The notes under the pieces: generated by a model | What the model was told of the DNA's origin: nothing | What the model saw: only the letters and a program-made list of their open reading frames with translations | Databases searched by the model: none | Made by a program: the position numbers and the translations under genes | From: Planctomycetota bacterium | Lineage (GTDB): Bacteria; Planctomycetota; Phycisphaerae; UBA1845 | Length of the DNA: 64,000 nt | Assembly: GCA_016200265.1 (NCBI GenBank) | Contig: JACQFE010000033.1 | Span: 1 to 64,000 of the forward strand | Direction of reading: 5' to 3' | Shown here: one piece after another, positions 36,568-46,756 of the stretch | Position numbering within the stretch: the first letter of the stretch is position 1 | Layout of the letters: every line of letters begins with the position of its first letter

Positions 36568-37668
36568 ATGAACGCGATCTCAGTTCCGTTCCTCCCTCGA
36601 CCCGTTCAATGCTACTATCGTCCGACGATCCTGGTCGCTGCGACGATAACGCTTCTCTGCACGTTCTGGTTCGCCTCGCGATATCCGCAGTTGCTGAACA
36701 AAGCCCGCCATGTCGGGCAGCATGTGCCCAGCATGACGTACAGCCATGAGCTTCTGGCAGTGTCCGCCGACGCCCCTGCGTGGAAGCGGATCATTTTCGG
36801 CGCCGTCAACTGGCTGGACGGCATGAAGATCGGCATGACCTTCGGCGTGTTGTTCGGCGCTTTGCTCCATACCGCACTTCGGTATTATCCGCTGAAAATC
36901 GGAAAGAACCTGTATCTGAATTCGTTGAAAGGGGCGCTGGTCGGGGTGCCGGCGGGGGTGTGCGCAAATTGCTCCGTGCCGGCGGCCTGCGGCGTGACCC
37001 GAGGCCACGGGCGCGTAGAGGTGGCCTTGGGTTTTCTTTTCAGTTCTCCGAATTTCAACCCCGTCGTAATGGCCATGACTTTCGCGGCTCTGCCGTTGGC
37101 GATGAGCGTCACAAAATACGCTGTACTGCTTGCGGTCATCATCTTCGTGGTTCCCGCGCTGATCGGTTGGCTGGAGCGCGATCGACCGATGAACGTTTTC
37201 ACGGTAGGCGACGAAGGGCACGCCTGTTCGCTTCCTCCTCCCGCTCCGGATTGTTCTGAGTCATTCGCCACGGCCCTGAAGGGTCTGGCCGGCGACTTTG
37301 CCGGCCATGTCTGGATGCTCGTAAAGCCCACGATCACGCTCATGCTGCTGGCGAGCCTCGCATCGTCCGTTCTTTTGACCCTTGTGCCGTGGACGTGGCT
37401 GCTCGCTGAAGTCACACCGGCACGCGTTGCCCTCGTCAGCTTGATCTCGGTCTTCATGCCTGTTCCCATCGCCTTGGACGTGATGTTCGCGGCACAGCTT
37501 CAGTCGCAGGGCGTAGCGCCTGGGTACGTCATGCTCTTCGCCTTGACGCTGGGCACGTACAGCATCATCCCCAGCATTTATTTGTGGCGAGAGGTTTCAC
37601 GCCCACTGGCAGTCATTCTATTCGCATTCTTCCTACTTGTCGGATGCATCAGCGCGCTGTTGTTCTAA
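36568..37668 (+). CDS. DUF318-family permease
   Basis: A 366-residue polytopic membrane protein. The ATG at 36568 is preferred because GGAG lies eight bases upstream; 36550 is a longer alternative. About eight to ten membrane helices are visible. The motif VPAGVCANCSVPAACGVTRG with its Cys-x-x-Cys, followed by FLFSSPNFNPVVMAMT, is the family hallmark of PF03773 (permease, YraQ/ArsP-like). Members have been linked to export of metals or organoarsenicals; the substrate here is unknown. A cytoplasmic or periplasmic loop around residues 210-235 has two further Cys (EGHACSLPPPAPDCSE). It stands alone and is divergent from the secretion cluster. Confidence 0.8.
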   Translation: MNAISVPFLPRPVQCYYRPTILVAATITLLCTFWFASRYPQLLNKARHVGQHVPSMTYSHELLAVSADAPAWKRIIFGAVNWLDGMKIGMTFGVLFGALLHTALRYYPLKIGKNLYLNSLKGALVGVPAGVCANCSVPAACGVTRGHGRVEVALGFLFSSPNFNPVVMAMTFAALPLAMSVTKYAVLLAVIIFVVPALIGWLERDRPMNVFTVGDEGHACSLPPPAPDCSESFATALKGLAGDFAGHVWMLVKPTITLMLLASLASSVLLTLVPWTWLLAEVTPARVALVSLISVFMPVPIALDVMFAAQLQSQGVAPGYVMLFALTLGTYSIIPSIYLWREVSRPLAVILFAFFLLVGCISALLF

Positions 37669-37723
37669 ATTCAAAGACGAGGTCTCCGCCAAAGGGATAG
37701 GCGCCTCGCGACGCTTGTGCTAA

Positions 37724-38257
37724 TCACACCGGCTTGAAGTGCTCAAATGATTGCAGACAACTTTGGCAATAATGAATCGAGCGGCACAACGTCGGACCGA
37801 AAATGGACTCGAGCGACGTGTTCTTTGAATTGCAAAACGGACACGCGACTCGATCAATCGATGCCATCCCACTCTCACACCGCGCACTCGGCGGGGCCAA
37901 TCCAAATTCCTTCAGCTTCCGGCGACCCTCCTCCGTAATTCGGTCCGATGACCAAGGCGGCTCATAGACGACGTTCACCGCCGCTTCTGTCTCACCGATT
38001 GAACGCATTGCTTCGCGGATCGAATGCGTGATGACATCAATGGCCGGACAACCCACAAACGTTGGCGTCAAATCGACGACCAATCGATCACCATCAACCC
38101 GCACATCCGCGATCATGCCCATTTCGATGACGTTAATGACTGGGATTTCGGGATCGGTGACGGACTCCAACGCCGCATACGCCGCCTGAATACGCTCACT
38201 GCCTCCTTGCCTCTTTGCCTCCTTGCCTTGTTGCCTTGTTGCCTCTCTGTTCACCAT
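37724..38257 (-). CDS. paaD: PaaD-like MIP18-family protein
   Basis: A 177-residue cytoplasmic protein. Residues about 22-100 are a MIP18/DUF59 domain (AALESVTDPEIPVINVIEMG and TPTFVGCPAIDVI), and the C-terminus has a zinc-ribbon-like CPFCNSK...CQSC. This combination is that of PaaD, which helps mature or assemble the phenylacetyl-CoA epoxygenase. The ATG at 38257 overlaps the paaC stop. The first 18 codons after it (NREATRQQGKEAKRQGG) are made of GGCAACAAGGCAA-type dispersed repeat (38200-38250), so the natural N-terminus may start later. paaA, paaB and paaE are absent nearby. The 3' side is free of related genes. Confidence 0.82.
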   Translation of the reverse strand: MVNREATRQQGKEAKRQGGSERIQAAYAALESVTDPEIPVINVIEMGMIADVRVDGDRLVVDLTPTFVGCPAIDVITHSIREAMRSIGETEAAVNVVYEPPWSSDRITEEGRRKLKEFGLAPPSARCESGMASIDRVACPFCNSKNTSLESIFGPTLCRSIHYCQSCLQSFEHFKPV

Positions 38258-39039
38258 TTCGCGCCCGGATCAATTTTGTACACAAGTTGCATACTGTCGA
38301 GCAATTCCTTTAGCGCCGCCGGATGTCGGCCCACTCGACCGCCATACACCGGCTCCAAGTGCTCGGGCACCTTCAAACCCGCTTCCGTCAGCACCGGGGC
38401 CACGGCCGACTCCCATTCGCGCTGCAGTTCATCCTCGCGCGGACAAATGCCCGCCTGTGCCAGGTGCTCGTCATATTCCGTCGGCTCGAACAGCCCCATC
38501 GCATACGGATAAAGCTGCGTCAGCGCCGCCTGCATTCGCTCGTGACTCTCGGGCGTCGAATCGCCCAGCCGCAACACCCAGCCCCGGCCGTGCATCATGT
38601 GATACTTCTCTTCGCCGCGAAGCTTCGTCGCTAACTGCGCCAGCGGTCGCAGCGAACCCGCCGCGAACGCCGTCAGCCGAATCATTTCCGCCGCATCATA
38701 CAAATACTGCCGCACGATCGTGAACGCCCAATCACCCTTCGGCAGACACACCAACGCCGCACACTTGTATTCGCGCGGCTTGCGCCCAAACGCCAGCGTG
38801 TCCGGATCGGCCTCGCCCAGCTCGTGCAACATCTGATAATAGGCTTGCGCATGACCCATTTCGTCCTGGGCCATCGAGGAAACGGCGATGTCGGCCTCCA
38901 AAATCGGCCCGTGCCCAGTCCACTCCGAATCGCGATGCCCAATGAGCAACTCGTCATCGGCCATTCGATAGAGCAGATTCACCACGGCCTCTCGAAGCCT
39001 CGGCGTCAACGCGGCGAGGTTTTCGTAATTCAAACTCAT
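38251..39039 (-). CDS. paaC: PaaC-like phenylacetyl-CoA epoxygenase structural subunit
   Basis: A 262-residue ferritin-like helical protein. ATG at 39039 (MSLNYENLAALTPRLREAVV) with AAAGGGAAAA just before it; a longer frame from 39096 is not preferred. Family landmarks: YRMADDELLIGHRDSEWTGH, MAQDEMGHAQAYYQML, RGEEKYHMMHGRGWVLRLG. In the known complex PaaC is the scaffold partner of the di-iron subunit PaaA. Here it is followed only by paaD with overlapping codons. Without PaaA/B/E in the window the pair may serve a different oxygenase or the rest may be elsewhere. It is a likely two-gene operon. Confidence 0.85.
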   Translation of the reverse strand: MSLNYENLAALTPRLREAVVNLLYRMADDELLIGHRDSEWTGHGPILEADIAVSSMAQDEMGHAQAYYQMLHELGEADPDTLAFGRKPREYKCAALVCLPKGDWAFTIVRQYLYDAAEMIRLTAFAAGSLRPLAQLATKLRGEEKYHMMHGRGWVLRLGDSTPESHERMQAALTQLYPYAMGLFEPTEYDEHLAQAGICPREDELQREWESAVAPVLTEAGLKVPEHLEPVYGGRVGRHPAALKELLDSMQLVYKIDPGAKW

Positions 39040-39835
39040 TTTTCCCTTTGCGAAGCAATGATTGAAAGCAACTGCTTCTGATCGTTCTTCATGCAAGTAT
39101 ACCGGGTTTCATTTGAACCCGCGAAAATGGCCATTCTCGCACATGAACGGGAAAGGCGAGCCGCAGATGACGCAGATTTTCGCAGAACGATGCGAGCCGC
39201 GTGGCTTTCGCCTTCGCCCGTCAGGGCGCACGACGGTTGCCAGGGATTTCAATCCCTGGTGACGAGTACCTACACCCTCCTTATTCCCCCTCTCCCTGTC
39301 AGGGAGAGGGCGGGGTGAGGGTATGTGCCACTGGCGGCTTGCCCGCCAGTGCTGTGTCGTTCCGTCCACTGGTGCGTGAATCCCTTCTCGCACCCACCCC
39401 ATTTCCTGTCCCCGATTGCATTCAGCCATACTTTCAAATGGGTTCGTTTGGTAAGGATAATTTTCATCAATGTCATGATGTGGCACTCCTGCGAAGACTG
39501 AAGATTGAAGTGAGAAGAGGGAAAAAGGCAAGGAGGCAGCAAGGCAAGAAGGCAATGAGGCGAGTCGCAAGGCAACGGGCAACAGGCAGTAGGCAACAAT
39601 GACAGCACACCGATGGTGTTGGGATGGAAGCGACCATAATCCCTCACTCACATAACGTCAAAGGTGGTCGATGAATTTTGCGGCTTGAGCGATCAGGTCA
39701 ACGGCGTGACGAATTCGCTATGATTTGTGGCAACGGTTTTGCTTTGTTCGCAACACAGGGTACGATTAATTGGTTACTTTGGACAGAACCCTTGGTCCAG
39801 TTCTCCTCCGTTTGGCGAACTATGGGAGGTATTCC
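39040..39835. other. Repeat-rich intergenic block
   Basis: Nearly 800 bases with no supportable gene; open frames across it are translated repeats. Recognisable pieces: CCGCAGATGACGCAGATTTT (39161-39186, family F6); F2 (39286-39321, CCCCCTCTCCCTGTCAGGGA and on); F7 palindrome ACTGGCGGCTTGCCCGCCAG (39330-39349); a GTTCGTTTGGTAAGGATAAT segment (39441-39460) related to a repeat I associate with planctomycetes; and a run of AGGCAAGGAGGCAGCAAGGC units (39530-39600, family F8). The Shine-Dalgarno GGGAGGT of the next gene lies at the end of the block. Confidence 0.75.
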
Positions 39836-40774
39836 ATGCACAGAGGGTTTTCCCGGCACCTTGTCCTTGTCGTTAGGACAGCGATGTTAAGCTCTTTTCC
39901 CGGCGCGCTGGCCGCCGACCCTCCAGCGGCGAACCGCCCGGGAATAAAAAAAGAAGTCGGCCCTAGCAATTTGCAAGTTGATCGCAGTGGGCTCGACGCC
40001 ATCCAGCGTCCGCAGCGGTGGACAGCAGAAGAGATTCAAAACTATATCAAGCAAGTTCTTGAGGTATCCAGTCGCACGCATGACGTTTGGGAAAGTGATC
40101 CGCAAATTCGTATGCTTTCCGAGGTCGGGTACAACAACATTCAATACCTGTTTGAGGCCATGGGTAGCACGGGCGGAGTTGCAGACGCTCACCTCGAGAA
40201 AGCAATTAAACATCTTTTTCAAGACTCCCACCGCGAACTGCTTCGCAAATACTTACCGTTCAATCCGAGTCTTGCATCGATTGTAGTTGCACGTGATTGG
40301 CAGGAAGATTTTCGAGAGCTTCTCATCGCAGGACTGTACCGCGATGAATCTTTGTCACCGGATTGGTTGCAAGCTGTTGGTCGCATAGAAAACCCCCGCG
40401 TGACTCCGGCCCTTGAACGCTACATGGCCAATGGCGAAAGTCCCAACGCTGCGTACGAGGCGCTGAAGGGCCGCAACGATCCGAGTCTGGATGAAGCGGT
40501 TCGAAAGGCTTGGCGCGCCATCGGCACGGCGCGTCGATACCGCTTGGACTATTTTTCGCCTGTTGCGGCTCGGCATGGAGAGGTGGATGCCCTAACCCAT
40601 CTTGCGCATTTGGTTGAAAAACCCTCTGATCAATATGACCAAGCGACATACGAGCGAGCGCTTCGCGAACTCATACCCTATAACGACACTGCAAAGGACC
40701 TTACAGCATTAGTCCTCGAAAATCCGGGCCGCCTGGATTTCGATCCGCAAAAGCACGAGTACACAGTGCATTAG
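39836..40774 (+). CDS. Exported protein of unknown function
   Basis: A 312-residue protein. The ATG at 39836 follows GGGAGGT at six bases, a strong start. The signal peptide is HRGFSRHLVLVVRTAMLSSF...GALA, cleaved before ADPPAANRPG. The mature part is mostly alpha-helical, with repeated short helices such as LLIAGLYRDESLSPDWLQAV and GRIENPRVTPALERYMANGE that suggest an alpha-solenoid (HEAT-like) fold, but I cannot assign a family. No catalytic motif and no operon partner are seen. It is flanked by a repeat block on one side and a 160-base gap to a convergent gene on the other. Confidence 0.7.
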   Translation: MHRGFSRHLVLVVRTAMLSSFPGALAADPPAANRPGIKKEVGPSNLQVDRSGLDAIQRPQRWTAEEIQNYIKQVLEVSSRTHDVWESDPQIRMLSEVGYNNIQYLFEAMGSTGGVADAHLEKAIKHLFQDSHRELLRKYLPFNPSLASIVVARDWQEDFRELLIAGLYRDESLSPDWLQAVGRIENPRVTPALERYMANGESPNAAYEALKGRNDPSLDEAVRKAWRAIGTARRYRLDYFSPVAARHGEVDALTHLAHLVEKPSDQYDQATYERALRELIPYNDTAKDLTALVLENPGRLDFDPQKHEYTVH

Positions 40775-40934
40775 GTCGCATCTTGGCTTTGAGACTCGGG
40801 TCACGCCATGATTTCTTTGGACGGCACCGCCATTCGTGATTCATTTATGGGGTGCGGGATAATTGGGAGGGTCAAGTTTGTAAAGCAGATAGCCGCACGC
40901 AGGGGACATTGCTCCTCTTCGATTTGGATTGCAC

Positions 40935-41576
40935 TCATTTTCGATCGTCTCGATCGATTTTGCCACTATTCGCCTTTATAAATGCAAAGAGCGCTGGTGC
41001 CAAGTCGCCAGCGATCTGGAAGTAACGTGAGGTGCAATCCGAAAGCTTGTTATCTCGATATACGTTCTCGAGTTGCATTGCCGCATCAACTGCGTCTGCT
41101 GTCAATGGCCCGCGGATCTCAAGCGCGCCAACCGCTTCGTCCGTCAACGCCGCAACGTCTTCACGCCCGATGCTCCGGAGCGCCTGGACGATTATCGGGG
41201 CGTACGCTCCTGATGAATTGAAAAAGAACTGATCGCATCCTCCATTATTCACCTCCGCTTCGAGGGCCTCAATTGCAAGGACAATCCGTTCCTCCGTTGT
41301 GAGACTACCCTCGCCAATTCTCGCAGACTTCTGGTTCAATGCCTGGTCAATCGCAACAACCAGAGAATCAGTGCGATACTTCCCTTCGAGTGAAATCAGC
41401 TCCCCTGTCGACTGTCCGGAATAATCTAGCCACTTCAATTCGCTCATCGTTTTCTCTCTTTGCCTAGATCCGAAGCGCGATAGAAATTCGACAATTAGGA
41501 TAGCACTTAGAAAAAGCACCGACAGGAAAATCCATTTCCGCATCGGCAATTGAAGATTCTTGAACGGCTCCGCCAT
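40935..41576 (-). CDS. DUF4375 (DMP19-like) protein with membrane anchor
   Basis: A 213-residue protein. The ATG at 41576 is taken as start, since the longer frame uses TTG. A membrane helix at about residues 14-35 (WIFLSVLFLSAILIVEFL) is followed by a soluble domain containing the DUF4375 signature: EALEAEVNNGGCDQFFFNSS, then GAYAPIIVQALRSIG and EDVAALTDEAV. DUF4375/DMP19 proteins are widespread and of unknown function. A membrane anchor is not typical for them. The gene stands alone, convergent with the exported protein gene. The upstream 220 bases are dispersed repeats. Confidence 0.75.
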   Translation of the reverse strand: MAEPFKNLQLPMRKWIFLSVLFLSAILIVEFLSRFGSRQREKTMSELKWLDYSGQSTGELISLEGKYRTDSLVVAIDQALNQKSARIGEGSLTTEERIVLAIEALEAEVNNGGCDQFFFNSSGAYAPIIVQALRSIGREDVAALTDEAVGALEIRGPLTADAVDAAMQLENVYRDNKLSDCTSRYFQIAGDLAPALFAFIKANSGKIDRDDRK

Positions 41577-41622
41577 TCGTCTTATTTCACTCTTGAGTTG
41601 CAAGAGAGAGTCTGATTATTCG

Positions 41623-41730
41623 ACCCTCACCCTGCCCTCTCCCAAGGGGAGAGGGGTTCGATCATTTGCCACTCACTTGCCACTGGCGGGCAGGCCGCCA
41701 GTGGCACCCGCATCTGCGAAAATCTGCGGT
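41623..41730. repeat. Composite repeat block F2 + F7 + F6
   Basis: Three families in a row between the DUF4375 gene and groEL: F2 (41623-41656, CCCTCACCCTGCCCTCTCCC then AAGGGGAGAGGGG), F7 (41681-41705, CACTGGCGGGCAGGCCGCCA then GTGGC) and F6 (41711-41730, CATCTGCGAAAATCTGCGGT). The same three families also cluster at 39161-39350. TTTCCGCTTCCTCACGGGCG at about 41739 is shared with 60966-60990. Confidence 0.85.
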
Positions 41731-41797
41731 TGGGTCTTTCCGCTTCCTCACGGGCGCGGCTCGGAAAGACGCAGCTCCACGACTGACGACGTACTGA

Positions 41798-43471
<1,674 letters not shown>

Positions 43472-43617
43472 AAATTTGCTCCGTAGTTATCAGAGGTCAG
43501 TTTTCAGTTGTCAGCATTCAGGGTCGGCGCTTTCTGAGATTTCGGATTCCAGGAACAAATCAGCTCAACGCGCCAGTTCGCTTTTGGACTTCGCACTTCT
43601 CACTTCAGTCTTCGGCC

Positions 43618-43914
43618 TCAGCCGACAACGCCGAGAATGTCGTTCTCATCCATGATGAGATAATCCTCGCCGTTGATCTTCACTTCGGTGCCCGCGTAGC
43701 TGGTGAAAAGAACTTCGTCGTCTTTCTTCACCTGCATCTCGCTGCGGCCGCCGTCATCCAGCAGGCGACCATTGCCCACCGCGAGCACGACGCCGCGCTT
43801 GGGCTTCTCCTTCGCGGTGTCGGGCAGCACGATGCCGCCGGCGGTCTTCTCCTCCGCCTCCACTCGCTTGAGGATCACTTTGTCACCGAGGGGTTTGATG
43901 TTCAACTTCGCCAT
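43618..43914 (-). CDS. groS: Co-chaperonin GroES (Hsp10)
   Basis: The 98-residue lid of the GroEL chamber. The ATG at 43914 is preceded by AAAGGAG at nine bases; a TTG three codons upstream is less likely. The family order is complete: [20 protein letters not shown], the mobile loop [26 protein letters not shown], then [20 protein letters not shown] and [10 protein letters not shown]. It is first in the groES-groEL operon on the minus strand. The 100 bases upstream show no CIRCE element, so heat regulation, if any, uses another system. Confidence 0.96.
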   Translation of the reverse strand: MAKLNIKPLGDKVILKRVEAEEKTAGGIVLPDTAKEKPKRGVVLAVGNGRLLDDGGRSEMQVKKDDEVLFTSYAGTEVKINGEDYLIMDENDILGVVG

Positions 43915-44016
43915 TGTGTGCAACTCCTTTCAATTAGCATCCAACGTTTATCTCAAATGAATCGCTAGTCCGTTTCAAATTTCGGAAACACCAATTACCC
44001 GTGCAACGCGTTTCGA

Positions 44017-44499
44017 TTATGACTCGATCGGCCCGAGCGGACGATGGAGCACGCGATCCACCGGCAACCGAATATCTTCAGGCCCAGACGGTCGCGTAAT
44101 CACACTCGCAACTCGCAGCGCCAGAGCGGCCTCGAGCGTCGCCCGCGATGCCGCGTCCGTCACCAACCAGCACGGCAACACCGCGTCGATCGAACGAATG
44201 ATCCGTACCAGTGACAGACCCTGAATCTCGTGGTCATCGGCAACGAGAACGGCACCCGCCAGCCCGCCCTGTTCAATGCGATCGATTGCATCCGAGCCGC
44301 TCCGCGTCCGGCAGACTTCCAGCCCGACCGGCCTGAAATGGGCGTCCAAGTCGTCGTACCATTGCGGAGCGATCACCAACCGGCCATAAGCAAAAAGCAA
44401 TCGCCGCCGGGTCGTCGCTCGTTCTGTAGGGGACAGGGTCATCGTATCGCACCACTGCGGGAACGCCTCTTTCCGCAGTAGATGCCAAGCACGGTCCAT
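44017..44499 (-). CDS. Degenerate response-regulator receiver domain protein
   Basis: A 160-residue stand-alone protein. Residues about 37-150 follow the alternating beta/alpha pattern of a receiver domain: RLVIAPQWYDDLDAHF, then EVCRTRSGSDAIDRI, AGAVLVADDHEIQGLSLVRI, LPCWLVTDAASRATLEAALA and VASVITRPSG. The phospho-acceptor region reads VADDHE, so an Asp is available. The first-strand acidic pair and the conserved Lys before Pro (here Arg-Pro) are missing, so classical phosphorylation is doubtful. There is no output domain or kinase nearby. The start at 44499 has no good Shine-Dalgarno; a start at 44442 is possible. It lies 102 bases upstream of groES on the same strand. Confidence 0.6.
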   Translation of the reverse strand: MDRAWHLLRKEAFPQWCDTMTLSPTERATTRRRLLFAYGRLVIAPQWYDDLDAHFRPVGLEVCRTRSGSDAIDRIEQGGLAGAVLVADDHEIQGLSLVRIIRSIDAVLPCWLVTDAASRATLEAALALRVASVITRPSGPEDIRLPVDRVLHRPLGPIES

Positions 44500-44759
44500 G
44501 CCTCAAGCGGCAGCCATTTTGATGCCTGACCGAATCTGACTTAAGTTGTTTTATGGAAATATGTTATGCGCCAAAAACCGTTGACCTGAAGTGGTTCGAA
44601 ATATCCGGCGGAAGCTGTCAATTGTTGCGCGACCACCCTGATCCGCTGCCAGTTTGGCACGGAATTCTATTGAATCATTAGGGCGAGAACGCCTTCGCCT
44701 CCCACTTACCAAGGGGACAATGGGGGGTCGGTTGGAAATGCCTTGTGCAAAATTGCGAC

Positions 44760-45590
44760 CTAGAACCCCGGCAGCTTGTAATTCACCGCCTGAGCGCCAT
44801 CGATGGAAACCGCGACGACTCCCGTGTTCGGCGAGCTGGAAGTAAAGGTGATGACCACGGATGAATTGGCCGGAGGCGGGCTGGTATTGGGAATCTCGAA
44901 GGAAACTGTTCCGCCATTCGGCACGAAATTTCCGCTTTGCAGCGGATCAACTACAAGTTCATCAATTGAAACTGAGTACGATGCCCCCGTTGAATCTGTG
45001 ATCAGCAAGTTGGACTGAGTGATCTTGAGAGTGAGCGCCGTCACGTCGACCTGAACGTCGAGATTTCCGCTGGCGCTGCCGACATTCGTTGTGTTAAGAT
45101 CAACGCTTCCGGTGAGAGTTCGCTTGGTTCCATTCCGCACCAGCGTCCAATTGCCCGACCCGGAAGTCGTGTCGCCGCCAATATCCAGATCATTAAAAAC
45201 CACATCGAGCGATTTTGAGACCGTATTGAGCGTGAGACTGGCCGACCCGCTCACCGTGCTCGAATAATAGTTGCTGGTGCAGGGCGTCGTACCGAAATCA
45301 GCCGAAACCGTGAGAACACCGCTGGCAAGCTGCGCGTTCACCACCGGGCACTGACCCGCCGTGACATTGCCGCTCGCGTCCAGGCCGGTAAAGCTGGTGG
45401 CCACCGTCCCCAGCGCCTTGGCGCTCGAATCGAGTTGTTTGACAACCGCATTGACCGCGGCCTGCTCATCGGCCGTAAGCGTACCGCCGCCGTTGCCGCC
45501 GATTCGATTCCTGCATGAAGTCCCGAACGACAAAATCGAAGCAGACGTCACCATTACAACCAACCCTCGACCCGGACCTGAAATTTTCAT
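44760..45590 (-). CDS. Secreted beta-rich (probable lipo-) protein
   Basis: A 276-residue exported protein. The ATG at 45590 follows GGAAGGAA at ten bases. The leader GPGRGLVVMVTSASILSFGT is followed by SC, a weak lipobox. A short Gly-rich spacer (RIGGNGGGTLTADEQ) precedes a helix and then a long Ser/Thr/Val/Asn-rich, beta-strand-dominated domain, with alternating patterns such as GSASLTLNTVSKSLDVVFND and ASGNLDVQVDVTALTLKIT. This is the composition of surface or periplasmic beta-sandwich/beta-helix proteins. No family, metal site or catalytic motif is recognised. It has no operon partner; the 260-base gap to the receiver-like gene shows nothing identifiable. Confidence 0.65.
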   Translation of the reverse strand: MKISGPGRGLVVMVTSASILSFGTSCRNRIGGNGGGTLTADEQAAVNAVVKQLDSSAKALGTVATSFTGLDASGNVTAGQCPVVNAQLASGVLTVSADFGTTPCTSNYYSSTVSGSASLTLNTVSKSLDVVFNDLDIGGDTTSGSGNWTLVRNGTKRTLTGSVDLNTTNVGSASGNLDVQVDVTALTLKITQSNLLITDSTGASYSVSIDELVVDPLQSGNFVPNGGTVSFEIPNTSPPPANSSVVITFTSSSPNTGVVAVSIDGAQAVNYKLPGF

Positions 45591-45875
45591 CGATCGAAGT
45601 TCCTTCCCTGGTTTGATCTCAGACAATCGCCACCCCAAAACAATCGACCTGCCAGTGTACCGCCATTACGATTGAGGGCAAGACAGGATTGGACGACTTC
45701 GGACCTCTAGGCGATCGTACAATGATAGACAACGAGCCACGATATCTTTCTTTGGCGATGAAGCGCAGAAAGCCCATGACCCAGTCTTTCGAGATTGAGG
45801 TGCTTGAAATCGAACGTAGTGTCACCCGCACGAGCGGATTACCGATTCGATGAGCTCCGGGAACGTGACCCTGTA

Positions 45876-46133
45876 ATGGTGATCAAGACAACAAAGCGGA
45901 TCGTCATCGCCATCGTCGGCGGCAGCGTCGTCATCGTAGGGATCGTCATGCTCGTCGCGCCGGGCCCGGGCACGATTGTCATTCCCGCCGGCCTGGCCAT
46001 CCTCGGCACGGAATTCGCCTGGGCTCGATGGGTGCTCAAGCGAATGAAAGAAAAGGCCACGTCGGTGATGAATTCCGTTCGGGGCAACACTCCACCACCA
46101 CCAAATAACGCAAAGACCTCAGCTACAAAATAG
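45876..46133 (+). CDS. PGPGW-family small membrane protein
   Basis: An 85-residue protein. ATG at 45876 gives a length typical for the family; a longer frame from 45795 is not preferred. Two hydrophobic segments (IVIAIVGGSVVIVGIVMLV and VIPAGLAILGTEFAWA) flank the signature APGPGTIVIPAG, which is characteristic of putative transmembrane protein PGPGW (PF09656). A basic stretch (RWVLKRMKEKA) and a P/N/T-rich tail follow. The function of the family is unknown. It lies between minus-strand genes, with no partner. Confidence 0.78.
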   Translation: MVIKTTKRIVIAIVGGSVVIVGIVMLVAPGPGTIVIPAGLAILGTEFAWARWVLKRMKEKATSVMNSVRGNTPPPPNNAKTSATK

Positions 46134-46156
46134 GGGTGTGCTCATGCAAGGTGCGC

Positions 46157-46756
46157 TTACTCTGTTTGCGCAGTGCTGGCGAACTCAAGGAGTGAATCTA
46201 GAAATTCTTTCAATTGCGGGCACTCCTTCGCTGATTGTTCCAAACGCTCGGCCGTAAGCCACCGCAGCGCATCGACAACCTTGTCATACTTTCGCCTCGC
46301 GCGTTGATAAAGCCCCTTGAGACGATGAGACGGTGGACTCTGTCCGTTGACTTGTTCTGGATTTGCGCCCGGCTTTGCTGCATTTACCTTGAGCGATTTG
46401 GTAATTTCATCCCAATGTGGCAAGAGCCATGCTTCGAATTCAAATTGCGCGGCATGAGCGCGAAAGCGAGGATGAGTTGCGGCCTCTGCTGCGTAATGAC
46501 GCAGCGCTTCTTTTGTTTCGCTTGCATTTCTGTAATTCGGATGGACATCCGACAGCGCGATCACGCCGACAACGTCACCCTCCACTAATAAGTTGCTCGC
46601 AACCCGACCGAGTTTCTTGCGAATCGTTGGACCATCAAGCGAACGTGTGTCGATACCGACTCGACGCGCGCTAATACTTCTCGTTTGCACGAGTTCCCGC
46701 AGACCCGATTTGAGCGCAGCTTCTGTCGCGCCCTCGCAGATCACCACGATTTTCAT
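46157..46756 (-). CDS. TOPRIM-like/DUF4276-like protein paired with AAA ATPase
   Basis: A 199-residue protein. Its ATG at 46756 overlaps the stop of the preceding ATPase gene (ATGA), so the two are translationally coupled. The N-terminus MKIVVICEGATEAALKSGL resembles the first TOPRIM motif (strand, E-G-x-T-E, helix), and VVGVIALSDVHP could be the second acidic motif. The middle AAQFEFEAWLLPHWDEI is reminiscent of DUF4276-type proteins that commonly follow AAA_21 ATPases. The rest is charged and helical. In defence systems such as OLD-like and PARIS-like pairs, a TOPRIM protein is the effector nuclease controlled by an ATPase. That role is inferred from context. Confidence 0.6.
   Translation of the reverse strand: MKIVVICEGATEAALKSGLRELVQTRSISARRVGIDTRSLDGPTIRKKLGRVASNLLVEGDVVGVIALSDVHPNYRNASETKEALRHYAAEAATHPRFRAHAAQFEFEAWLLPHWDEITKSLKVNAAKPGANPEQVNGQSPPSHRLKGLYQRARRKYDKVVDALRWLTAERLEQSAKECPQLKEFLDSLLEFASTAQTE

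Noticed and set aside
39109..39651. 180-codon minus-strand open frame
   Set aside because: Made almost entirely of dispersed repeats F6, F2, F7 and F8; not a gene.
43915..44016. CIRCE/HrcA operator upstream of groES
   Set aside because: Only TTAGCATCC is seen, and the inverted GAGTGCTAA half is missing.
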